A DNA stretch of 64,000 nt, from the NCBI RefSeq assembly GCF_001485535.1, contig NZ_BCMZ01000001.1:1-64000 (forward strand), given 5' to 3'. Source of the stretch: Halobacterium sp. CBA1132. GTDB lineage: Archaea; Halobacteriota; Halobacteria; Halobacteriales; Halobacteriaceae. The notes beneath the pieces are model-generated. The model saw nothing but the letters and a program-made list of their open reading frames with translations, ran no database searches and was not told the origin of the DNA. The translations under genes were made by a program, and so were the position numbers. Below are positions 29,363 through 38,385 of the stretch, piece after piece (within the stretch, counting starts at the first letter, position 1; each line of letters starts with the position of its first letter).

Positions 29363-30217
29363 TCAGTCCAGTGACCCCTTCGGGATAATCTGGGGGTCGG
29401 GCGTGTACGAGATGGCGGCGTCTACGCTGAAGACGTCCGAGAGCAGTTCCTCGGTCAACACGTCCACCGGCGGCCCCCAGTCGTAGACCTCGCCGTCTTC
29501 GAGCGCGACGAGGTAGTCCGCGCGCCGGGCGGCCTGCGCGATGTCGTGCAGGACCACGCCGACCGTGACGCCGTCCTCCTCGTTGAGGCGTTCGATGGTC
29601 TCCATCACGCGCAGTTGGTGGTGGAGGTCGAGGTACGTCGTCGGTTCGTCCAGCAACAACACGTCCGGCTCTTGGGCGAGCACCATCGCGATCCACGCCA
29701 ACTGCTTCTGCCCGCCGCTGAGCCCGCCGACCTCGCGCTCGCGGAGGTGGTCGACGCCCGCGAGGTCGATGGCGCGCTCGACGGCCTCCCGGTCCTCGTC
29801 GGTCACGGAGTCGAAGAACCCGCGGTGGGGGTAGCGGCCGTGGTAGACGAGGTCCTCGACCGTAATCGAGCCCGGGGAGGTGTTCTCCTGCGAGAGCAAG
29901 CCCAGTTCGCGCGCGAGTTCCTTCTGCCCGTACTCTTGGATGTCCTTCCCGTCGAGCACCACCGCGCCCGCCTCGCGGTCGAGGTGGTTCGACAGCGCCT
30001 TCAGCAGCGTGGACTTCCCGCTGCCGTTCGGCCCAACGAACGCCGTCACCTCGCCCTCCGGGATGTCGACGCGGTCGCAGGTCACGACCGGTTCGTCGGC
30101 GGTCGCGTACGTCACTTCGAGGTCGTCGCCGAACAGCGCCGAGGGAGTGTCCTCGCCGGCCTCGTCGGCCTCGCCCGCCGGGTCCGCGCGCTCGGCGGTG
30201 GTCTCTTCGAGCGACAC
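29363..30217 (-). CDS. iron ABC transporter ATP-binding protein (FecE/FepC type)
   Basis: A 284-residue ABC ATPase. An acidic N-terminal extension of about 30 residues precedes the domain. Walker A GPNGSGKST (about 61-69), Q-loop LLSQENTSPGSITVEDLVYHGRYPH (the siderophore-ATPase pattern), signature LSGGQKQ, Walker B VLLLDEPTTYLD and H-loop LHDIAQ are all present. It powers the FecCD permease. It is transcribed separately, behind its own operator, although it lies just upstream of the permease gene on the same strand. Confidence 0.95.
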   Translation of the reverse strand: MSLEETTAERADPAGEADEAGEDTPSALFGDDLEVTYATADEPVVTCDRVDIPEGEVTAFVGPNGSGKSTLLKALSNHLDREAGAVVLDGKDIQEYGQKELARELGLLSQENTSPGSITVEDLVYHGRYPHRGFFDSVTDEDREAVERAIDLAGVDHLREREVGGLSGGQKQLAWIAMVLAQEPDVLLLDEPTTYLDLHHQLRVMETIERLNEEDGVTVGVVLHDIAQAARRADYLVALEDGEVYDWGPPVDVLTEELLSDVFSVDAAISYTPDPQIIPKGSLD

Positions 30218-30276
30218 TACGGCTCACCCCGAGAGCCAGTCCGGTCGACGACGACGCTTCGTTTCACGGGCACAGT

Positions 30277-30290
30277 TTAGGCTCGCCTAA
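30277..30290. promoter_or_regulatory. iron-repressor-like operator before the ATPase gene
   Basis: Perfect palindrome ttaggc-tc-gcctaa, 59 bp upstream of the ATPase start. Same arms as the sites at 26389-26402 and 29288-29303, so the three transport genes form one iron regulon despite separate promoters. Confidence 0.8.
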
Positions 30291-30292
30291 GG

Positions 30293-30547
30293 TTAATCGT
30301 TTTCCCTTCGCTCGCCGTCCTCCCGCGTCGCCACTCGTTCGCGCAACTGCTGGATTTCTCGCTGTAACTCCGCGCGTGACGGCGTCTCCCGGTCGACGCC
30401 AGCGCCGACGGCCACCGCGACCGGCACCGTCAGCGCGAGCGCGGCGCCGAACACGACCAGCCACGTCGGCACCGACACGTCCAGCGCCAGCAGGAGGACG
30501 GCGTCGTTCACGAGCACCACCGCGAGGACCACCGGGAGCGTACGCAT
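30293..30547 (-). CDS. small membrane protein with coiled-coil tail
   Basis: An 84-residue protein: two hydrophobic segments (about 4-22 and 28-49), then a charged heptad-like tail (SRAELQREIQQLRERVATREDG) likely to form a coiled coil. No named family recognised. Its stop is 2 bp from the iron operator, so read-through into the iron ATPase region is possible. Divergent from gnd. Confidence 0.65.
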   Translation of the reverse strand: MRTLPVVLAVVLVNDAVLLLALDVSVPTWLVVFGAALALTVPVAVAVGAGVDRETPSRAELQREIQQLRERVATREDGERREND

Positions 30548-30660
30548 ACGACGCCGTTCAGTGCGCGCGGCCTGAAGGCTTGTGGTCGCCGCGACGCCAG
30601 CGGCGACTGACGCCCCGCGCTTATCGCAACCACTACCTACCGCGCCCGGGAGTTCGACGT

Positions 30661-31569
30661 ATGGAACTCGGCGTTATCGGTCTCGGCCGCATGGGACGCA
30701 TCGTCGTCGACCGGTGTCTGGACGCGGGCCACGACGTAGTCGCGTTCGACATCGACCCCGACGCCCGCGAGGACGCCGCCGACGCCGGCGCGACGCCCGC
30801 GGAATCGATTCCCGACCTTGCGGCCGCGCTCGGCGACGAGAAGCGCATCTGGCTGATGGTGCCCGCCGGCGACCCAGTCGACGCCGCGCTCGACGAACTC
30901 GCGCCCGAACTCGATAGCGGCGACGTGGTCGTGGACGGCGGGAACAGCCACTTCGAGGACTCGACGCGGCGCGCCGACGAACACGAGTTCGCGTACCTCG
31001 ACTGCGGCACTTCGGGCGGCCCCGCGGGCGCGGAACTCGGCTTCTCGCTGATGGTCGGCGGCCCCGAGTGGGCGTACGACGAACTCACGCCCGTCTTCGA
31101 CGCCGTCGCGACCGGCCCGGACGGTCACGACCGCATGGGGCCCGCGGGCTCGGGTCACTACGTGAAGATGGTCCACAACGGCGTCGAGTACGCGCTCATG
31201 CAGGCGTACGGCGAGGGCTTCGAACTCCTCCACGAGGGCCGCTACGACCTCGACCTCGAAGCCGTCTCGAAGACGTGGAACAACGGCGCCGTCATCCGCT
31301 CGTGGCTGCTCGAACTCTGCGAGGAGGCGTTCCGCGAGGAGGGCAACGACCTCGGGGACGTCGCTGACCACGTCGCCGGCGGCTCTACGGGCACGTGGAC
31401 GGTCCAAGAGAGCCTCGAACAGGAAGTCCCGCTCCCCATCATCTATCAGGCGCTCGCGGAGCGCTTCGACTCCCGCGCCAGCAGCGACGGCGAGGGACGG
31501 TTCGCGCGGCGGCTGGCGAACCGGCTGCGGTACGGGTTCGGGCGACACGAGGTCGCTCGGAAGGAGTGA
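30661..31569 (+). CDS. gnd: 6-phosphogluconate dehydrogenase (decarboxylating)
   Basis: A 302-residue member of the short (GndA/YqeC-like) branch, converting 6-phosphogluconate to ribulose 5-phosphate with CO2 release in the oxidative pentose phosphate pathway. Rossmann loop GVIGLGRMGRIV (4-15) ends in FDIDPDA, where the Asp suggests NAD preference (inference). Catalytic and substrate residues lie in DGGNSHFEDSTRR, DCGTSGGPAGAE, GSGHYVKMVHNGVEYALMQ (Lys and Asn) and the C-terminal ERFDSR. The ATG at 30661 begins the Rossmann strand exactly. Confidence 0.93.
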   Translation: MELGVIGLGRMGRIVVDRCLDAGHDVVAFDIDPDAREDAADAGATPAESIPDLAAALGDEKRIWLMVPAGDPVDAALDELAPELDSGDVVVDGGNSHFEDSTRRADEHEFAYLDCGTSGGPAGAELGFSLMVGGPEWAYDELTPVFDAVATGPDGHDRMGPAGSGHYVKMVHNGVEYALMQAYGEGFELLHEGRYDLDLEAVSKTWNNGAVIRSWLLELCEEAFREEGNDLGDVADHVAGGSTGTWTVQESLEQEVPLPIIYQALAERFDSRASSDGEGRFARRLANRLRYGFGRHEVARKE

Positions 31570-31697
31570 GCGTAGCGAACGACCGAGAGCGACGAAAATA
31601 GCGAGCGGAGAGCGCAGCGACCCGCGAGCAGAGGCTGTTCGGAACGAACGATAGCGGCCCGCGAGCCGGGCAGAGCGACCAGTAACAGCCGAGTCGG

Positions 31698-32327
31698 TCA
31701 GTAGTTGTTCTCGTACTCGATTTCTTCGGCGACCTGTTCGGCGACGCCGGGCGAGCATTCGCGTTCGAGGAGGTGGAGCGCGAGGTCGATGCCGGAGGTG
31801 ACGCCGCCCGCCGTGAGCATCGTGCCGTCGTCGACGTAGCGGTCGTCGCGCACGTCGACGCCGTAGTCGGCGAGGTCGTCCTTCGCGGATTCGTGCGTGG
31901 TCGCGGGCCGCCCTTCCAGCAGGCCGCCTTCCGCCGCGATGAGTGCGCCAGTGCAGACCGTGGCGATGGTCGCGCCGCCATCGTGGAGCGTGGCGAGGCG
32001 TTCGGGGAGCGTGCCGTCCTGGACTTCCGCCCGAGCGCCCGCGTCGTCACGCGCTCCGACGGCGGTGCCGTCTCCGCCTCGTCGCCCCTCCGGCGCAACG
32101 CTGTTCCACCCGCCACCGGGAACGAGCACGAGGTCGGGCGTGCCGAGGAGCACGTCGTCGGGTTCGACGCGGAGGCCGTGGCTCGCAGTCACGCGCTCGC
32201 TCGGCACGAGCGTCCGCAGGCTCGCGTCCACGTCCGCGCCGAAGTCGGCGGCCGTTCGGAACACCTCGTAGGGGGCGACGGCGTCTAGCTCGTCGAACCC
32301 CTCGTACAGCAGTATCGCGACGTCCAT
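31698..32327 (-). CDS. DJ-1/PfpI family protein
   Basis: A 209-residue glutamine-amidotransferase-like protein. The nucleophile elbow is ATVCTGALIAAEGGLL (Cys near residue 121), with an acidic partner in LYEGFDELDA near residue 10; DLVLVPGGGWNSV and GGVTSGIDLALHLLE are conserved surroundings. A charged insertion (EGRRGGDGTAVGARDDAG, about 80-97) is unlike most relatives. Such proteins are chaperones, deglycase-like enzymes or isonitrile hydratases; which one applies cannot be said. ATG at 32327 starts the first strand. Confidence 0.88.
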   Translation of the reverse strand: MDVAILLYEGFDELDAVAPYEVFRTAADFGADVDASLRTLVPSERVTASHGLRVEPDDVLLGTPDLVLVPGGGWNSVAPEGRRGGDGTAVGARDDAGARAEVQDGTLPERLATLHDGGATIATVCTGALIAAEGGLLEGRPATTHESAKDDLADYGVDVRDDRYVDDGTMLTAGGVTSGIDLALHLLERECSPGVAEQVAEEIEYENNY

Positions 32328-32420
32328 GCCGCGGCGTTCGCGCCACCGCCTCAAAACTCGCCCGGAGCGGGGCGGTGAGCAATCACAATACTGTTAAGCA
32401 ACCTCTCCGTACCGCCGGGC

Positions 32421-33002
32421 ATGGTGAACACACTGGGGCTGGCGCTCGGTCTCGGGATGGCGCTCACGCTCGTCGGGCTCCACTTCCTGAAGGGCACCGC
32501 GAAGCCCGTCCCCGAGGACATCGCCAGCGAGGTCCTCGAACAGCGCGCGTCGACGGTTCCGGAGACTGACTTCCCGGAGCCGTACAACCGCTCCATCGGC
32601 GGTGGTGGCGGCGCCGGCGCGGTCGCGGGCGGCGCCGCGGAAGGCGAACTCGAGGAGGAGGGCGAGGAAGAGGAAGGCTTCGACCCCGAATCCATCCCGG
32701 AGGACGAAGTCGAGTACTACGAGATCGAGTTCGTCAAGGAGGGCGAGACCATCGAGGTCGCGAACAACGAGAGCATCCTCGACGCCGGCGAAGAGGAGGG
32801 CTGGGACCTCCCGTACGCCTGCCGTCAGGGTCAGTGTCTGTCGTGTGGTGGCCGCGTCGCCAGCGGCGACGACTCCCACGACTTCATCCAGCACACGAAC
32901 AACGAGACGCTCAGCGACGACGAGATGGAGAAGGGGTACATGCTGACGTGTACCGCCCACCCGACCGCGTCCTTCTCCTTGGAGACGGACGAGACGCCGT
33001 AG
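32421..33002 (+). CDS. membrane-anchored 2Fe-2S ferredoxin
   Basis: A 193-residue protein: an N-terminal hydrophobic helix (TLGLALGLGMALTLVGLHFL), a glycine-rich then highly acidic linker (about 60-90), and a plant-type 2Fe-2S domain from about residue 97. Cluster cysteines are seen as YACRQGQCLSCGG and LTCTAHP (C-4x-C-2x-C...C). It should pass electrons at the cytoplasmic face of the membrane; the partner is unknown. The anchor and linker distinguish it from soluble haloarchaeal ferredoxins. Confidence 0.9.
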   Translation: MVNTLGLALGLGMALTLVGLHFLKGTAKPVPEDIASEVLEQRASTVPETDFPEPYNRSIGGGGGAGAVAGGAAEGELEEEGEEEEGFDPESIPEDEVEYYEIEFVKEGETIEVANNESILDAGEEEGWDLPYACRQGQCLSCGGRVASGDDSHDFIQHTNNETLSDDEMEKGYMLTCTAHPTASFSLETDETP

Positions 33003-33114
33003 CGTTCGGCCACTGTTCTTCCCGCGACTTCTCTCGTTCGCCGGCAACGCGTGCGGTTTGCCGGCTTTCTTCGAGCCGGAGTTTTCAAAACGGCGCGCCG
33101 CGTGCGTTGTCGTA

Positions 33115-34524
33115 GTGCCCGAAACCCGCTCGACGAGCAGCATCACCGAGGGCGACCTCGTCGGTCCGATGATTCGGCTCGCGTGGCCGATGGTTGTCAT
33201 CCAACTCCTCCAGGTGATGTACAACCTCGCGGACACGTTCTGGCTGGGTCGGCTGTCCGGGCACGCCGTCGCCGCCATCAGCCTCGCGTTCCCGCTCGTG
33301 TTCTTCCTCATCTCCGTCGGCGGCGGGTTCACCACCGCCGGATCGATTCTCGTCGCGCAGTTCACCGGCGCCGACAGCGAGGGCTCAGCGGGGAAGGTCG
33401 CCGCGCAGACGATGGGGTTCGTCGTCACCATCGCGACGGTCCTCGGCATCGTCGGCCACTTCGTCACGCGGGACATGCTCGGGCTGCTGCCCGCACAGGC
33501 CGAGACTGCCGCCGTCGTCGTGCCGCTGGCCGGCGACTACATGGAGGTGTTCTTCCTCGGGATGCCCGCGCTGTTCGGCTTCTTCGTGTTCTCCGCGCTG
33601 ATGCGCGGCTACGGCAACACCCGCACGCCGATGCTCGTGATGTTCGTCAGCGTCGCCATCAACGTCTTCCTCGACCCGTTCCTCATCTTCGGGTGGTGGG
33701 TGTTCCCCGAGATGGGCATCGCGGGCGCCGCCGTCGCCACCATCTTCGCGCGCCTCGTCGCCGCCGTCATCGGCGTCTACGTGCTCTTCTTCACGGACGC
33801 CGGCCCCGCAATCTCGCTGTCGCAGTTCGCGCCGGACTTCTCGATGATTTCGCGCATCGTCCGCGTCGGCACGCCCAGCGCCGCCGAGCAGTCCACGAGC
33901 GCGCTCGCGATGATCACGCTCACCGCGATGGTGGCGTCGTTCCCGCCCGCCGTCGTCGGCGCGTTCGGCCTCGGTAACCGCCTCATCTCGCTCGTGTTCC
34001 TGCCCGCGATGGGGCTCGGTCGCGCCACCAACACGATGGTCGGACAGAACCTCGGCGCCAAGCAGACCGAGCGCGCCGAACGCGCCGTCTGGCTCGCCGC
34101 GAAGTTCGCGGCGGGCGTGCTGTTCGTCATCGCCATCGCCGCCGCCGTCTTCCCCCGCCCCATCGTCGCCGTGTTCCTCAGCCCCGGCGCCGAGAACGCC
34201 GCCGCCATCATCGACTACGGGTCGACGTACGTCCGCATCCGGGCCATCGAGTTCGTTTTCGTCGGCATCGTCCAAGTCCTCCTGGGGGCGTTCCGCGGCG
34301 CCGGCAACACGAAGACCGCGATGGTGATTTCGATGGTGACGCTGTGGCTCGGCCGCGTCCTCACGGTCTACCTGTTCGCGTTCGCGCTCGACTGGGGCGC
34401 CACCGGCATCTGGGTCGGGATGGCGTTCGGGAACGTCACCGGCGCCATCGTCGCCGCCGCGTGGTTCACGCGCGGCACGTGGAAGCGCACGCTCGTCGAC
34501 GCCGACGACACCGAGGCCGCCTGA
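33115..34524 (+). CDS. MATE family multidrug/sodium antiporter
   Basis: A 469-residue transporter with 12 hydrophobic helices arranged as two similar halves. Typical MATE elements: MIRLAWPMVVIQLLQVMYNLADTFW at the start, GGGFTTAGSILVAQFTGA, and in the second half VGTPSAAEQSTSALA and GNTKTAMVISMV. It would export cationic compounds in exchange for Na+ or H+. GTG start at 33115, since the frame upstream lies in AT-rich promoter sequence (gttttcaaaa near 33080). Single gene; the tRNA-Arg gene follows 51 bp later. Confidence 0.93.
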   Translation: MPETRSTSSITEGDLVGPMIRLAWPMVVIQLLQVMYNLADTFWLGRLSGHAVAAISLAFPLVFFLISVGGGFTTAGSILVAQFTGADSEGSAGKVAAQTMGFVVTIATVLGIVGHFVTRDMLGLLPAQAETAAVVVPLAGDYMEVFFLGMPALFGFFVFSALMRGYGNTRTPMLVMFVSVAINVFLDPFLIFGWWVFPEMGIAGAAVATIFARLVAAVIGVYVLFFTDAGPAISLSQFAPDFSMISRIVRVGTPSAAEQSTSALAMITLTAMVASFPPAVVGAFGLGNRLISLVFLPAMGLGRATNTMVGQNLGAKQTERAERAVWLAAKFAAGVLFVIAIAAAVFPRPIVAVFLSPGAENAAAIIDYGSTYVRIRAIEFVFVGIVQVLLGAFRGAGNTKTAMVISMVTLWLGRVLTVYLFAFALDWGATGIWVGMAFGNVTGAIVAAAWFTRGTWKRTLVDADDTEAA

Positions 34525-34575
34525 CCGCCCAGGACTCACAACCGTTATACCGTCGCCCCCGTTACCACACGCCGA

Positions 34576-34648
34576 GGGCGCGTAGCTCAGCGGACAGAGC
34601 ACTTGGTTCCGGACCAAGATGTCAGGGGTTCAAATCCCTTCGCGCCCG
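34576..34648 (+). tRNA. tRNA-Arg (anticodon CCG)
   Basis: A 73-nt cloverleaf: acceptor gggcgcg pairs with cgcgccc (34641-34647), anticodon stem cttgg/ccaag with loop ttccgga giving anticodon CCG, and T arm cagggGTTCAAATccctt. No CCA encoded and no intron. It reads CGG codons. Base composition falls sharply right after it, so this tRNA probably marks the insertion point of the accessory island; its 3' end was not found a second time in the window. Confidence 0.95.
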
Positions 34649-34987
34649 TCATTCTCCATAACGATCCAAAATCAACAGACTGCAGTACGTTCCTTATAAA
34701 GAACGTCCGTCTGGCTCATTTGAATTCGTTATAACTCATAGCGGGGGTCGCCGCCTTCGTGCGGTTATCTAAACTAAACTCCGCCGAGAGTTAAACGTTA
34801 GGTAAGTACGACTCCGTTGACGACTCTCTTGTGTGGTCGAGACTCGCTAATGAATTATGCTAACCGGGTCCTGTGAGTAGGATTTACGTCTGGCGGTGTA
34901 CTCTCGTCGTCGGTATCCTCGGCTGTGGCGCTATTCCATCCACTTGGTGGCATCAACCTCGTCAGTAGTGTCGTGCGCTCTTCGTAC
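34649..34987. other. non-coding stretch at the island edge
   Basis: About 340 bp right after the tRNA, A/T-richer than the core. No open frame of note, no integrase fragment and no second tRNA end were found. A short inverted repeat acgttc...gaacgt surrounds ttataaa at 34687-34704, which may be a promoter-like element. Confidence 0.5.
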
Positions 34988-35911
34988 TTACTTGGAGGGG
35001 ATGTTCCGGTCGAGCGTAGTGAGAAGATAATCGACTATGTGTAAGATATTCATCGCCTGTGTTGCATCTAACCCATCAAGATATTCCTCACCCTCTGGGT
35101 CAGGTGTTCGATGACTCAGAGGATTACGTATTCCTTTATACACTCCTTGAAACATGGCCATTATCCCTGACTGCTCACCAGAGTCTGAAGCAATTTGAAC
35201 TTCGCCATTATCCGGGGCAAATGCCTCCCTGAAGAGCTTACTTCCTCCGTAGTCAGAAAGCGACTCGGGTGCGATTTCACGTACGCGTTCTTCCAATATC
35301 TGTCCGGCGAGTCGCGTACACTCGTGATAATTCTCTTGCTCAAATAGAGGCAAGCAGCGCTCGACAAGTTCTCCATCATGAAGCGGTACAGAATCTAATT
35401 CCGCTTCAGAAGATGACCGAATTTCATCAAAAAATGCCAACAGCTCCTCAGCGTTCCGACGATCCTCGTCTCCGGAATCATCCCGTTCCTCGTAGTAGTA
35501 AATATCCGGAGACATAGTTCCTAACGGTCCAAACGAAATCCTCTCATGATTAGCCTCAATTGTGAGTTCATCCAGTCCTTCTGACCTGTTCACAGTCCCG
35601 TTGTGAGACGTAGTAGTTTTGACCCCATTATTGAGTGATAGTTCAAGAGATCGGTGAATCTGATCATCTTGCTTTAGGTGATGAACGAGGAATTCTCGAA
35701 TTTCCCCGAACTGAGATCGGTCTTCGAACTCTGCCTCCAGAACAACCCTAGAATAATTACTGCCTAAGGGATCGCAATTGAAGATTATCGTGTTTGGCGA
35801 AAAATCACCAGAGTGGGACATGAACGCCGTGATATGTAATGTTACTCTGTGGTTCCAATCCGGTTCGTAGTTTACCGACTCAAGATGAGTCTCCAGTCGA
35901 TCAGGTATCAT
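34988..35911 (-). CDS. TIGR02391/Ymh-type protein with HEPN-like C-terminus
   Basis: A 307-residue protein. The C-terminal 120 residues match the TIGR02391 pattern: CTRLAGQILEERVRE, YGGSKLFREAFAPDNGEV, SGIMAMFQGVYKGIRNPLSHRTPD. The RNPLSH element is the Rx4H-type motif of HEPN ribonucleases found in abortive-infection and toxin proteins. The N-terminal half is unrecognised. Codon use is A/T-rich, unlike core genes. A defence role by RNA cleavage is a reasonable inference, unproven. Confidence 0.7.
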   Translation of the reverse strand: MIPDRLETHLESVNYEPDWNHRVTLHITAFMSHSGDFSPNTIIFNCDPLGSNYSRVVLEAEFEDRSQFGEIREFLVHHLKQDDQIHRSLELSLNNGVKTTTSHNGTVNRSEGLDELTIEANHERISFGPLGTMSPDIYYYEERDDSGDEDRRNAEELLAFFDEIRSSSEAELDSVPLHDGELVERCLPLFEQENYHECTRLAGQILEERVREIAPESLSDYGGSKLFREAFAPDNGEVQIASDSGEQSGIMAMFQGVYKGIRNPLSHRTPDPEGEEYLDGLDATQAMNILHIVDYLLTTLDRNIPSK

Positions 35912-36126
35912 CTTAGGAAGAGGGCATAGTCCGATTCACAAATAAATGAAGTCTCCTACCCAACGGCAGACTCATCGAAAATCGTGTTGGACTAATATGG
36001 TTTCAACAGAATCTATTCCGCCTTCATTCGAAATCACACGGGATTGAGCCACTAAATTGATGCTCGGAAAGCGTATCGAATAGATTCTCGGTTAATCTTA
36101 TCTGTCCATCACCAATCTTCACGGGT

Positions 36127-37029
36127 ATGAACCGTGATGTTCGTCAATTCGTGTATCTAGATTCGGGGGCAGTTAACTCACTCTTGGCGTCCATGTTCAT
36201 GGCTGTCCCTGAAACAGTCCGTGACGTAGCAGAAGAAAGTGAAGAGGAGGGCTCTCAATCAGAAGGTAGAGCAGGTATAGACCTCGGGAGCTTGCTAAAT
36301 CTTGGCGGAAGTCATGCACGTTCAAGCTCTGAGACCGAACGTGAACTGTCGGAAGTTAGTAAGCGAGTGAACGACCAGTACCGGTTTTCCATCTTGATCG
36401 ACTCCTTTGAAAACGACCATACCGACCCTGAAATCACCGATCTTACCAGTGATTCGGATATTGAGGACATCGAACTAGGTGAGCTTGTTCGAGTCGTAGG
36501 GTCTTGTCGGCCGGACCCACTCTATCCACTTCTAAGTGCGCTCCAGTACATCGTTGAATCCACCTCTGATGCCCCGCAGGGTGGTGGAGTTTTTGCACAG
36601 TTAATGCAAAATGCGTCTCAGCTTGGACAAGTAGAACAGTTTTACCAACTACTCTATCATGGTTGGATTGGCTTGGAAATTGACGCTCCAACCGGACAGT
36701 GGGGTGTCGCTACAACCGTTGACACTCAAAATATGTGGGTTGATCCGGATCGAGAATTTCGGAGTCAAAATGAGTATACGATCTTAGGCCGTGTCAGGGA
36801 AGTCAACGATGAGGAGACGATTTGGGACTTGATTGAGGCTCTTCGAATGATGGATTCTGTGTCCTCTGATAGCGAAAACTCAGAGTTTCGGGCAAAATTG
36901 GTTGGACGGGTCCTAGACTCGATGGACGAACAAAACGAGAGTGAGTTTGAACTTCCAGAAATCCACCCGGAGGACTTCATCTTGGAGGGGAAATCTATAG
37001 TGATTGACCCGATTGCAATCCACTGGTAA
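36127..37029 (+). CDS. DUF6414-like protein
   Basis: A 300-residue soluble protein beginning RQFVYLDSGAVNSLLASMF, the opening I associate with DUF6414 proteins of bacterial and archaeal accessory regions. The middle (about 115-200) has LGELVRVVGSCRPDPLYPLLSALQYI and a Trp-rich strand; no catalytic motif stands out. An A/T-rich box about 29 bases before the ATG suggests a leaderless mRNA. Function unknown. Convergent with the zincin gene. Confidence 0.65.
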   Translation: MNRDVRQFVYLDSGAVNSLLASMFMAVPETVRDVAEESEEEGSQSEGRAGIDLGSLLNLGGSHARSSSETERELSEVSKRVNDQYRFSILIDSFENDHTDPEITDLTSDSDIEDIELGELVRVVGSCRPDPLYPLLSALQYIVESTSDAPQGGGVFAQLMQNASQLGQVEQFYQLLYHGWIGLEIDAPTGQWGVATTVDTQNMWVDPDREFRSQNEYTILGRVREVNDEETIWDLIEALRMMDSVSSDSENSEFRAKLVGRVLDSMDEQNESEFELPEIHPEDFILEGKSIVIDPIAIHW

Positions 37030-37135
37030 CCGTTGTGACTGTAGTTAGCTGTCCAAATTTGGCGATGTAGAATCTAGCACTCTGGAGAGCTACTGACCGG
37101 CATGGAACTAGTATACTCCTCTTGCAGGCGAGGAT

Positions 37136-38023
37136 TCATCCGCAGGAACTCACGTTAAATCCGTCTGTTAGATCATTTTTCGTTCTATCACTCAGTTGAC
37201 TCGCCATTCCCGGTGTTGTCGGTGCTAGCCAACTGGAAGAGTTCGTGTGGTATCCACCAGCTACGTTGTGGAGTAGTTCATGCGTCATTATGGACAATCG
37301 TGAGGGATGTTTAGGACCAATCATTACGGTGCCGTCTTTCGAATCACCCATGATTATCGAGAATTTCCCGCCGGGAATTGCCTTCCCAAGTGTATAGGTA
37401 AAGTTGTCTCCCTTATTATATGGGAATCTACTTTCAACCAGAATCATCTGATGATATGCACACCGCCTATTTGCGCTAATGTTCCCCTGTACAGACTCTT
37501 CCCCACCATAGTACGCTCTTGCTAGGTTTCTCAGCTCTTTATACGAAATTGAGCCTACGCCATATCCATCCAAAGAAAAGTCTGTGACTATGTCTCCACC
37601 CTCTGGGGGTGTATCGTCGATATGTAGATCAATCCCGTTAGTACCGTCCGGATTCGCCACAGGCATCTCCGCCCAATAATCCTTTAGCTGCTGGATTTCG
37701 GAGTCCGTTAGGTGGGTAACATTCTCGCCGTAATTGATCTGGAGATAGAGGTCCTTCTGTAGGGGGTCACTCTCAGGGATACTCTTTTCACTAGATGAGT
37801 TTTGCACCTCCCAATTATCTAAAAGCCCATCACCATCTGTATCGGCTGAATATTTTGAGGTCCCAATCTTGGATTCATAGCTATCATTTAGATTATCACC
37901 GTCGGAATCCTTTATTTGGCTCTCTGCCATTCCCCCGGACGTATTTGGCGTATAGTATGACCCAGCTGCTACTGCAAGCACGAGTACAATAAGGAGTGCC
38001 ACTACTGCCTTCCCCAGATTCAT
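37136..38023 (-). CDS. secreted zincin metalloprotease-like protein with calcium-loop repeats
   Basis: A 295-residue protein with an N-terminal hydrophobic helix (VVALLIVLVLAVAAGSYY) acting as signal or anchor. Two thrombospondin-3/EF-hand-like loops follow: DSDGDNLNDSYE (39-50) and DTDGDGLLDNWE (61-72). The zinc site is MTHELLHNVAGGYH (HExxH at 248-252, another His at 259). The spacing to the last His is one residue longer than the strict metzincin pattern, so third-ligand assignment is uncertain. A calcium-stabilised extracellular protease is the likeliest reading. Confidence 0.7.
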   Translation of the reverse strand: MNLGKAVVALLIVLVLAVAAGSYYTPNTSGGMAESQIKDSDGDNLNDSYESKIGTSKYSADTDGDGLLDNWEVQNSSSEKSIPESDPLQKDLYLQINYGENVTHLTDSEIQQLKDYWAEMPVANPDGTNGIDLHIDDTPPEGGDIVTDFSLDGYGVGSISYKELRNLARAYYGGEESVQGNISANRRCAYHQMILVESRFPYNKGDNFTYTLGKAIPGGKFSIIMGDSKDGTVMIGPKHPSRLSIMTHELLHNVAGGYHTNSSSWLAPTTPGMASQLSDRTKNDLTDGFNVSSCG

Positions 38024-38385
38024 CTTTTATGGATGCTGTATCCTCAAACATATATCTGGTTGTGGACGTGCGCAATCAGATGAAAAACGCCTTGTGCCGG
38101 TTTGTTACGTCTTTCTTGCTCGGCAAGCATATCAGAGAAGTCGTACAAACCAGTTGTAACAGTAAAAAACTATACTGTCTGAGACGGTTGAAGCAAAGAA
38201 GCTAGTACAACCGTTTTAGATAGTAATGACCTCTAAGACGTTTGTTACAGTAAAACTGATTTCTGGAAGGGAGTGATTCAGTTCTAAGCTAGCTTGCGCA
38301 TCGAAGTATCTGATTCCCGGCAATAATTTGGAAAGCCGTCACTCAGGGGAAGTACCAATATGTTGGACCAATAGGTCTCTTGGTA
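38024..38385. repeat. non-coding stretch with partition-like repeat
   Basis: About 360 bp without a gene. It contains tctaagacgtttgttacag plus taaaac at 38232-38256, a 22-of-25 match to two copies at 58865-58926, and related shorter pieces (gttgtaacagtaaaa near 38153, gtttgttacg near 38099). A palindrome agctagct is at 38287-38294. The stretch lies 1.5 kb before the ParA gene and could be part of its target region. Confidence 0.55.

Noticed and set aside
33385-34617. 410-codon minus-strand frame
   Set aside because: Shadow of the MATE exporter; its product is a low-complexity string of Asp, Glu, Gly and Arg.
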